From positions 566,692-630,691 of the forward strand of contig JAOTOM010004956.1 of NCBI GenBank assembly GCA_034440615.1: a stretch of DNA of 64,000 nucleotides, read 5' to 3'. Below the pieces are notes generated by a model. The model made no database searches. It was not told where the DNA came from and saw only the letters and a program-made list of their open reading frames with translations. Origin of the DNA: Ashinkailepas kermadecensis (taxonomy: Eukaryota; Arthropoda; Thecostraca; Neolepadidae). This document shows positions 55,006 through 64,000 of the stretch, one piece after another. The first letter of the stretch is position 1; the number at the start of each line of letters is the position of its first letter. The translations under genes were made by a program, and so were the position numbers.

Positions 55006-57442
55006 ATAGCAATCGCACAAACAGGAAACACAAGCGTAGGACCAGACAACACACACTACTCATTCTTCAAACATCCACCACTACAAGCATTACACGCATT
55101 ACTCGCCACCTACAACACCGCATGGACAACACATACATATCCACCATCTTGGTTACACGCTCTTCTCATTCCTATCCCTAAACTAAACACTGACTCAACT
55201 CTATGCGACTCTTACCATCCTATCGCACTAACCAGCTGCTTTCACAAACTCTTCGAACGCCTAGTAAAAAAACGCCTTCTTTATCTTATTCAAACACAAC
55301 AATTAGTATCTCCTATACAATCAGGCTTTCTTCCTAACCGCTCATGTCTAGACAACCTCACCTATCTCACCACCCACATCCCGGAAGCGGCGATCAAGAA
55401 ACTTTCCACCGTCGCCGTCTTCCTGGATCTCAAACAAGCCTATGACACTATTAACATCACAGCACTCCTAGACCACTTACACAGCATAGACATACAGGGC
55501 AGACTCATACACTACCTCCATTTCTATCTATTAAACCGCTCCTTCCAAGTCAAAATCGGACAACACACCTTAGAAACTAAATTCCCTACAACCGGCCTAA
55601 TACAAGGCTCGGTTCTCAGTCCCCTCCTCTTTATTTTAGGCTTAAATTCCGTCCTCACCGACAACTTTTCGGCCAAAATTGCAATCTATGCAGACGACTT
55701 TGTACTTTGGACATCGCAAGCAACACCAAATCACGCACTAACTCTACTACAAAACTCACTAACAGAATTAATTACACAACAAACTCGCAGTACTAAATCT
55801 ACACATCGCACCACACAAATCAAAATGCATGATTTGCGGCTACCACCAACACACAGACGCACAACCACTAAAAATAGACCAAACACCTATACCCATCGTT
55901 ACCCAAACAAAATTTTTAGGCATCACTTTAGATCCGCGTCTTACCTTTCGGCCACACATTCTAGACATTCAAAAACGCGCATCCAAAAGAATTAACATAC
56001 TACGAGCACTTTCTGGCACAAACTGGGGATCCGATCGAAACACACTTCTAACCCTCTACAAATCACTCATTCGGCCAATTTTGGAATACGGAGCCCCACT
56101 CTTCGAAAACGCTGCTAAATCAAACCTCAAAATTCTAGACAGCCTACAACACCAATGCTTAAAAATAGCCACAGGAGCCTATATCACCTCACCATACCTC
56201 GCACTACATATATACAACCACATACCAGAATTACAGCACAGACGCACACAAGCACTATTGAGATACCACTACAAAACGCAACTCATACCACAACACCCAT
56301 GTACACAGGCCCTAAAACTTCGCACCACACGTGTACACCAACTCATGACAACATCACGACTCAAAACTACAATAGGCTGCCGCATCCACCAACACACAAA
56401 CAGACTACACATTACACTACCCACTGCCAAACCATTACCAACACCCACAGCCTGGTGGAAACACGAAACACCCACAACACACTTCCCCATAGACCATTCA
56501 AAACACACATACACCGACGCAGAAATACACCAACTCTTCTTCCAATTCACAGCACAACACGCAAATTACAACATCATATACACAGACGGTTCGAAATCAC
56601 ATACACAGCAGACGGGCACAGCGGCGGTGCTGTACCCCAATGCAGCACCGCCGCGGGTTATCCTTCGTGCCCGTCTGCACGACACAGCATCAACCTACAC
56701 AACACAATTATACGCAATCTTTTCGGCTTACTCGCCGAAAGCATTTATAAATGGTACCATTTATAACACCCAAATTGAACACAACATCATAGCCACTGAC
56801 GCCAAATCAGCATTACAAAGCATCACACCATACACCAAACACAAACACCCCCTCATCCCAGAAAATACTCAACATACACAAAAAACTCAACGCACGACAA
56901 AGACCACTTCTTCTATGGATCCCAAGTCACACAAACATACACGGCAACGAACACGCAGACACTGAAGCAAACATAGCCACAACACTACCACAAACCATAC
57001 CATGCCCACTCTCACAATCTGACTACTACCCAACAATACAACAGGCACTTAACAAACACATCCAACAAACATGGGATACAGCACTAACGCAACTTCATTA
57101 AATACACCTCAAACACGAACCTTGGCACACCATCAACCAACGTACCAGACATAAGGAACGCATATTAACACGACTACGCCTCGGACACACAGCACTTACA
57201 CACTCCTACCTCTTACTACAACGCCCACGACCACAATGCACAACATACCAACGAACACTCACCATCAAACACATACTCATCTACTGCACCAAATACAACC
57301 ACCAAAGACAACATATCACCAACTACTGCGCCACACACAACATCCCACTAAGCCTCACTGCTCTTCTCAACGACGAACATCCAGCACTACACGAACATGT
57401 CTTCCACTTTATCTCTATTACACGCATACTCGAACAACTGTG
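55006..57442 (+). mobile_element. I/Jockey-like LINE: RT, RNase H, terminal zinc motif
   Basis: RT in frame from about 55006: IPIPKLNTDSTLCDSYHPIA, SGFLPNRSCLDNLTYL, FLDLKQAYDTINITALLDH, GLIQGSVLSPLLFI and catalytic IYADDFVLW. After a +1 frameshift near 55800: KFLGITLDPRLTF, LYKSLIRPILEYGAPLFE, then RNase H with IYTDGSKS, IATDAKSALQSI and, in a further shifted frame, IPSHTNIHGNEHADTEA. A C-terminal RLGHTALTHSYLL and RPQCTTYQRTLTIKHILIYC zinc-like motif follows (second Cys is Tyr). A stop lies near 57100. A/C-rich coding strand. Dead copy; an A-rich 3' region follows. Confidence 0.9.
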
Positions 57443-58740
57443 AAAAAAAGGAAAAAAATGAAAAAAAGATGTTACAAAAGAGAGAGAAAAAAAGATGAAC
57501 AAAATACCCAAAACCGAACAGGAAAACATGATACTGATGAAAAAAACCAAAACACAAAAAACAAAACAAACAAAAAACAACCTACCCAAAAGACTGAATC
57601 TGGTTCTTACAATGTTAATCAACTATGGCGACGACCCAACCCCAAACCCCCCACTACACCCCATACCCCAACTTGGCACCGTCCGGACTGGCAACTCTTC
57701 GCAATCACATCATCTTCGGACTTCGACCAGCTCTACTGTACTTCTGCTCAACTCAGCTCTACTCAGCCTACTCCAAGCTTCAAGACTCCTACAACTCTAC
57801 TCCGACACCGCTCAACAAATCAACCCCCTCTTCCACTCCTCGACTAATCCTCCTACCATACTCTTCACCCCTTCTTACCTCTCAATGCTAATACACCCAC
57901 CAAACACACGGAAACAGCCGATATCACCACACGGTGGCAGGCTGGCAAAATTCAAACACACACACACACACACACACACACGTGTTCCTGCCACCCATAT
58001 AGTGGACAAGTTTGACAGTTTTAAGAGACGTCCTCGGGAGTCCCGGAGGCCACCCATCATAATTGGCTGCGTTAGCGTTTTCTGTTCCGAAATCTGTCCA
58101 TCAACCAATCAATGCAAGATAGTTGTTATATGACGTCATAACCATTAGCAACTTTGAACACATGGTTAACAGTGTCATACTGCAAGCACAAGACCTTGAC
58201 TGATCCTTTGCTTTGATCACATCCAACTGTGGCGTGTGCGGTAGCGGAGTTGCGTTAGTATTACGTAGGAAATTGGCTGCGTAGGTAGGTATGCGCTCTG
58301 AGCTGAGGGTGAAGTGTAAAGTATTTTTGTATGTTTTTCATATTGCTAGCCTTGTACTGAGACCAACAGTGAAAGGAAAGCGCATTGCTCCTGTGAGTTA
58401 TGAGAGACGAAACAGTGCTGATTATTACGAGTCACTGCCGGGCGGTGCCATCCATTGTTCACTTCTTTGTTCCTATGTTTGACATTTGATTTGACCAAAA
58501 ATGAGAATGCATTTTACATATGCATATTATGTAGGTACTGATTACATAGGTTTTTTCCGGTTGGTTACTGGTAAACAGATTCCATGCATCAAAAAAATAA
58601 TGTCCATGAAAATGTACTCCGGAAGCAGTTGATATGTACTCCGACTCCCAACCCGGAAAGTAAGTTTCCCACTCTGGTCTGGATCCAGCTGGGTCACGGA
58701 ACGCACGACGAGACTGTGGAGCTGATGAGTCACGTCACCT
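57443..58740. other. LINE 3' flank, CA tract, no gene
   Basis: A-rich sequence to about 57600, CA tract at 57954-57980. The rest shows nothing recognisable. Confidence 0.4.
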
Positions 58741-58745
58741 TCGGC

Positions 58746-59430
58746 TTACTCGTCATCTGGTGTGGGGTCATCCACGGGGGCTCTGGAGAGAGCATCTTGG
58801 ATGCAATGATGCTTGCCGGACTGCCAGATTGTCGTGAAGCTGTACGTCAGGAGCTTCATGCGGAGGCACCGCAGCCGGGGATTGTCGATCTCAGGTAGAT
58901 ATTTCTGGTTGAGGATGGGCACCAGCGGGCGGTGGTCGGTGAGAACGTCGAATGACGGGAGGCCTGCCAAAACAGGTGGCACTTGCGTTCGGCCCAGATC
59001 ACAGCGAGGAGCTCCAGCTCGATGACGGCGCATTGTCATTCCGTGGCCGACAGGAATCGTGAGCCGCGTTACATCAGCCGCCACTGTTCGTCGTGACGCT
59101 GGAGAAGGGCGTACCCAAGGCCGTGCAACCGAGAGGCGTCGGTCTGCAGGGCGGTGGGTCGTGGCGGGTCAAAGTACGCGAGAACTGGGGGTGAAACGAG
59201 GCTCATTTTCACTGCCTCGAAGGCCTGAGTGTGAGCTTCGGTCCATAACCATATGTTCTGGGGCCGCAGCAGGTCGCGCAGAGGCTCGGCCGCCTGCGCA
59301 ATGTCAGACGGGAAGGCGTCCAGTTGGTTCACTAGCTCTATGAAACTGCACAGATCGGTGAGATTACCAGGTGTGGGGAACTCAGCGATGGCCTTGACCT
59401 TCCGATGGTTGACCAAGATGTGCAGCTGCT
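58746..59430 (-). mobile_element. Ty3/gypsy RT connection and RNase H remnant
   Basis: Minus strand. [40 protein letters not shown] and [20 protein letters not shown] are the RT C-terminal and tether region. After a break near 59070, FDVLTDHRPLVPILNQKYLP, LRMKLLTYSFTTIWQSGKH and QDALSRAP are the RNase H end. Palm catalytic motifs and integrase are absent. The lineage resembles Mag-type elements. Module A starts immediately at about 59415. Confidence 0.85.
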
Positions 59431-60564
59431 CAATGGATGTCCATCCATGGTCTAAAAAACGTGTGCAAAACTTCTGTCTTGCAAGGGTCATTCCTCTAAA
59501 AGATTCACTTCGTTAGGATGCACCTGGTGGACAAGTAGACGCGTCTGGTGTTACACGTGCTACTCCGATGTCCGACAAATCACAACCAACCATGGCCGAC
59601 GGAATTTAGTGTACGGTAGGTAGCTATGTGTACCCCTCGTAACTGAATTATTATATGTCCGGTCACAGGACACATGAAAGTGAGACCGCTGAAGATGGCT
59701 CCAATGTGGTAAAGTACATGCTCAGATACACGCAGGGCGTTCATGGATCTAGTCGTGTGGCCGAAGCGTGGCGTACCGCACCTGTCGTCCCCTCCTTGTG
59801 TACAGACATCAAGTGGTAGTCATGACGGTATTGATTGGTACAAAGCCGCACTTTACTTCATGCACAATCTAGCTGGCTTCAATCGGCAAATGTGCTGCTA
59901 TGCCTTCTTACGACTGCCCCTTGCTGCAACTATATTTTTTGTATAATACAAAAAAAATACTTGCGATCAACTTGACAGTACGATTGTCTGTAACAAGTCA
60001 TGCTTTGCTGGCTGCGGCAGTGTAGTTTGTGCCGGAGTGGACTTCATGTTATAATTTACACGATTCCATCCTGGAGCATGGCGTATGCAGTGTTCCCTTT
60101 TCCGGTCTCCTTCTTCGGTCCCCTTCCCCGGTCCCTTCCCCGGTCCCCTTCCCGGTCCCCGTCCCGGGTCCCATTCCTCGGTCCCCTTCGCCGGTACCCT
60201 TCCCCGGTCCCCTTCCCCGGTCCTCTTTTCCTGGTCCAATTCCACATTCCACATTCCACATTCCCATTCTACTGTCCCCTTCCCGTTCCCATTCCCATTC
60301 CACTTCCCCGGTCCCCGGTATTGATTAGCTTGGAAACAGAGAGAAGTTGTGGATTTGGTGTGGGAGGTTTTCCTTCTAGAGTCGCAGGAGTGTTCATCTA
60401 GGGTACATGGAGCTCTTTATGCCTTCGAGTCTTCGCTGCTTCTGCCGCTACAGGTTTGTCGTCTTTCTCAAACCGTGGACATTCTTGGATCTCTTCGCGC
60501 TTGCTGACTGTCGTCGTGCCTTGCTCAGCACGGCATAACGCCTATCTGCCGACGTAAAAGTAAT
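59415..60564. mobile_element. Repeat module A, copy 2
   Basis: Close copy of 17160-18299, including the internal 13-bp minisatellite (60113-60235) with a different unit count. It is followed by module R2. Confidence 0.8.
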
Positions 60565-60945
60565 GCGACACTGGCAACACGTACACGTGTCGTTGCTTTC
60601 AAGCATGGCCGCCGAGGTGTTAATCACCCAATGGCATGCGAGTTTGTCCGGGTATTGAGCAGACTTAGGTGATTCTAAGTCTGCGAGATAAAGATTGTCA
60701 TGCTTGTGCATACCGATTGGAAAGGTATGCAAGAGTGAACGCAAATGAAACTAACTATACTCCACTGCAGATAATTATTCCACATCATTATCGCAGGCAT
60801 GCTTCGTCGCTCAATTCCCTTTGATGGTGTAGAACAGTGAGCATCCAGTGACATAAAGCTGCGAGATCGTAAAGTCCATTGTGGGAAATACAACTGAATC
60901 ATCTTGCAGCCACTGAACCCTCGCCGGACCGACCTGTACATTAGG
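60565..60945 (-). mobile_element. Repeat module R2, copy 4
   Basis: Same landmarks as the others. The junction with module A differs slightly from copy 3: a segment of about 80 bp is missing after GACGTAAAAGTAAT. Confidence 0.75.
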
Positions 60946-61912
60946 GTGACCTTTTTAAAGACTTTTTGGAAATGTTTTGCTAACTCTCCTTATTCTGATA
61001 CAGTTTTTATGCTGATGCCGAATATCAACCTTTTTCAACTTTTTATATTTTCTTTGCCCGCAAGGATCGATTGATTTTTTTTCTCGAAGGCTGGATTTTT
61101 GACATATTTCGAGCCATGTGGTTAGCAATAGAAATAAAACACGATTGAGATTCACTTAACAGCAAGATCAGTGCACTTCTATAATCTATTGTTCCGGAAA
61201 ATTAACTTTCAAATGAAGCGTTTGCATAGTTCAGGTTTTCTTCATACATGGCGCTAGTGTCAGACGTCTCGTTCCACACTTTGCATTTACCGATATTGTT
61301 GTGACTATGTAATATTGACGACTATATTAATTATTGGATGGCAAACTAGATATGCTCACAACTCCTTTTAGGCATGTGGATGCGAACTGGTGGCTATCAG
61401 TGTCCAAGTTTACACTTGGACACTGATAGCCACAAGTTCTCATCCAATGCGAACTGGTGGCGAAACCAGTTGCGATTCCAATGTTTACACATTGGAATCG
61501 CAAACTTGTAGATATTAACAGAATACACGGTGAGCTTTCATCTTCTAACTATTGTGCACAGCGGGGAATACTTATAATCCGATACATTGGAAGCATTAAG
61601 ATCGATGAAGAATGGTGGATCCTACACGCCAAAATGTACATCGTTGACATGATCAATGAACATGTCGACGACGTAGGTACCTACATTTTTAGGAGGAACA
61701 AATCGGAAAAAGCCACAGTCTTGACGTTGATCGAGCGACGTCGCTGAAGTGGAGAAACATGGCAGCACAGTCAATGTCGCAGTCAGTCGCACGCGCTTCC
61801 CAATTCGAAGCCGGCTCAACAGACGAGCAGTCTCAGCAGCGACAACATGATGATATACCAGACGAATCTGCACCTGAGTCCGATGAGTATGCCATGGCTT
61901 ATTGGCACTCAT
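60946..61912. mobile_element. Repeat module C, copy 2 (empty LTR site)
   Basis: Copy of 13546-15060 without the LTR-like insertion (single ACAG at 61159-61162). It carries two hairpins at 61390-61503 that copy 1 lacks. It ends in GAGTCCGATGAGTATGCCAT. Confidence 0.8.
61390..61503. repeat. Two hairpins with identical TTAC loops
   Basis: Hairpin 1: arms 61390-61409 and 61414-61433 (20 bp, perfect). Hairpin 2: arms 61470-61484 and 61489-61503 (15 bp, perfect). Both loops are TTAC. Confidence 0.95.
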
Positions 61913-61955
61913 TGGCGTAGGAACGTCTCAAAAAGTGGTTGGTCCAGGATCATCA

Positions 61956-62103
61956 GCAGGGGCGCACCCAGGAATTTCGCAAAGTACCATGGTTGGGCAC
62001 TCTTGAATAGAGAACCCGATAATTTTAATAGTGAACAAACAACTTTCACCACTAAGTGTGTGTGTGTGGGGGGGGGGAGGTAGGCCACTGGGCGCGCCTA
62101 TGG
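61956..62103. mobile_element. Possible short MITE (CAGGGGCGCACCCAG ends)
   Basis: CAGGGGCGCACCCAGGAATT at the left and CCACTGGGCGCGCCTATG at the right form imperfect inverted ends. Flanking 8-mers ATCATCAG and GCTAACAG agree only partly, so the TSD is doubtful. It contains a GT/G run. Confidence 0.45.
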
Positions 62104-62990
62104 CTAACAGCAACGTGTGGTCTGAAAAAGAACTATCATCGCAGTATAAGTTCTTTCAAATTAACACTTCTCGCTGGACTTGGAACTCTTTCCACGACCG
62201 ATGGATCCTTTTGTAATAATGGGTTCATCTTCCTGGTGCGAGTGAAATGATCAGTATTACTGTTAAAACAAACCATCTTGAGTGCAAGCACGCACTGTTA
62301 TGCGCGTGTGAGGGGGGAGTGCAAGCTCATTACAACCTCACTAATGGGTATGTGGTGTGCCCTAATTCCCTTGAAATAGTACTATACGTCTTTAAGATGT
62401 CCCCCGTTGTAGATGTGTACCGATGTTGGTGAGGAGAAAGAATAAGCAAGAACGTAGCTTACCTGCTGGTACATGGCAAAAGAAGTCTCATGATTGATGC
62501 TGGAAAGAATGAGAAACAGGAAAGGCCGGTGATCGCTGATTGAAAATCCTTTGAACCCGTGTGTGGCATACCAAGATTGGCAGGCTAACAGACTGCGGCA
62601 AAGAAAAACGCAATAAATAAACACGCATTGTATGGTGTTTGTCCTCAGGGCCTAACTCCAATAATAAGTTATTAGTCACATAAAAATTTATGTAGTACAC
62701 ATCGTGCACCTTAGAATAGTCTCCACTTGAAACGAAATGCTACAAGTACCGCACGTGGCACACGGCTGAAACGGGATGCAAGCGCTTATTTTGGGGACCA
62801 ACAATTCAGTGCAGAATATCTGACAGGTGACAATATACGGCACCTCATAAAGTAATAACGTGTTCAGACTTAAGAGCCACAAGAGCCCATCCTGAATTAA
62901 ATTCGATGACTAGTTCTCTTCTTCCCACTTTTTCTGGTTTCTAAGTAATCCGGAGAACCGCTGAGTTTTGATACTCCTCATCCATTTGGT
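62104..62990. other. No feature recognised
   Basis: Unique-looking AT-rich sequence with random frames. Confidence 0.4.
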
Positions 62991-64000
62991 TAAATACGCT
63001 TCCAGATTGGCTTCCGGATTGAGGCTCTAGTTAGGTGTACGTTTTTTACCTTTCCGCTTTTCTTTGTCTTCGGATGTGTTTTAGGGCTCTAGTCAATTTT
63101 TGTTAGGGGCTTGACATATTTTGCGTCGCCGGCTCTTTTCCTTGGAGTTTTGTTGCTTTTTGGTGCACCGACGATTTTGTATGTATCGGCGCGTTTTTGC
63201 AGACCCCGAAGTGTTCATTTAGTGCCCGGTCTTTTTGCTCCTTTTCTAGGAGCAAAAAATCATGTCGATTTTTTACGGTCCCAGCCTGTTTTTAAGGCCC
63301 CATTCGGTCTCAAGGCCACGGTGTGCTTTGAGGGCCCGATGTGCTTGCTTTTCTTAGCCCCTGGTGTGGTTATTTAGAGGTGTAACGCATGCCTTAAGGC
63401 CCTGTTGCTCTGCCAGACTCGGTGCGCTTTGGAGGGCCCGGTGCATTTTCGTGCTCCGGTTGTGCTCATATGTGCCTACTGTGCTTATGTGGGGTTCCTC
63501 GCTCGCATTTGTTGAACCCCAGCACGATATTGGTGGACCCGGTATAATTTATCGGGGTCCCGTGGCCACTTTTCTGGCCCGGACGCGTGGTTCTGGGAGA
63601 TCGGACTCCATTTTTCTGGGCTCGACGCAATTTTCTGTGCTCGAGCCACGGCCTGATTTTTCGGGCCCCTGGCGACATTTTTGTGTCTCTCCGCGATTTT
63701 TAGAACGTCGATGCGTCTTTCGGTGTCGTATGCTATTTGCTAAGGCACCTGGTGGTATGTTTCGGCTAAGGAGCGATTTTCCTTGCTGGAATATTCATTT
63801 TTTGGAGTCTCTCTTTACTTGGTAGGACTGCGGCTTGATTCTTGTCGGGTTCCGATGCGATTGTGGGGCCACGCTGTGTATTTTTGGGGCCATCGACGCC
63901 AATTGTTTTTAGCCCCGAGGGAAATTTGTGATGCACCGACCAGAATTCATGGGACTACCGATATATATTTTGGGTCCCAAGCGCGATATTTGGGGGGCTT
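62991..64000. repeat. Degenerate GGGCCCGGTGCGCTTTT-like tract
   Basis: Loose units of about 30-40 bp built from GGGCCC, a CGATGCG/CGGTGCG segment and a T run (for example GAGGGCCCGGTGCATTTTCG, GCTCGACGCAATTTTCTG). It continues to the window end. No gene; ancient tandem array is the best explanation. Confidence 0.5.

Overview
This is eukaryotic, animal DNA: spliced coding exons, long stretches without genes, very abundant micro- and minisatellites, tRNA-derived SINEs, non-LTR and LTR retrotransposon remains and short inverted-repeat DNA elements. The only clear conserved host gene is the 3' end of a G-protein alpha-o subunit gene, split over two exons (1353-1506 and 4921-5108). Its protein matches the arthropod version best as I remember it. 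The GC-rich coding sequence and the PAN/C-type-lectin secreted proteins would suit a crustacean such as a barnacle, but that narrower guess is weak.

Layout. 0-8 kb: G-alpha-o terminal exons; the intron between them holds a 59-bp minisatellite, a (GA)(TA)(GA) microsatellite and a 68-bp minisatellite, and the last coding bases are themselves copied in a 49-bp tandem repeat. GC-rich 18-, 7- and 17-bp arrays lie downstream, with a possible poly(A) signal at 7780. 8-13 kb: decayed repeats, a SINE with a perfect target-site duplication, a PAN-domain remnant, a LINE 3' fragment and a 13-bp minisatellite. 13-20 kb: a mosaic of four long repeated modules that reappear at 59.4-61.9 kb, one copy carrying a solo-LTR-like insertion and one a SINE. 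20.6-25 kb: a broken LINE split by a TIR element that is itself split by a hAT-like MITE. 26-29.6 kb and 49-53.3 kb: two copies of one block, each with a secreted PAN + C-type lectin gene, frameshifted in the first copy and open in the second. 35.8-40.4 kb: three remains of an unidentified transposase-like family. 41-42 kb and 58.7-59.4 kb: Ty3/gypsy-type gag/protease and RT/RNase H remains. 45.7-46.9 kb and 63-64 kb: very degenerate tandem sequence. 47.5-48.8 kb: a long 13-bp minisatellite. 55-57.4 kb: a second LINE with RT, RNase H and a terminal zinc motif.

No operon, pathway or CRISPR system is present. The interest lies in mutation history. Paired copies give filled/empty sites that date insertions (SINE, LTR, hammerhead-like element). 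They also reveal probable template-switch hairpins, a 67-bp-arm perfect palindrome next to a TA tract, and a minisatellite growing out of the receptor-contacting tail of a G protein. Coordinates of exons, target-site duplications and palindromes were counted from the sequence; borders of degenerate repeats are approximate.
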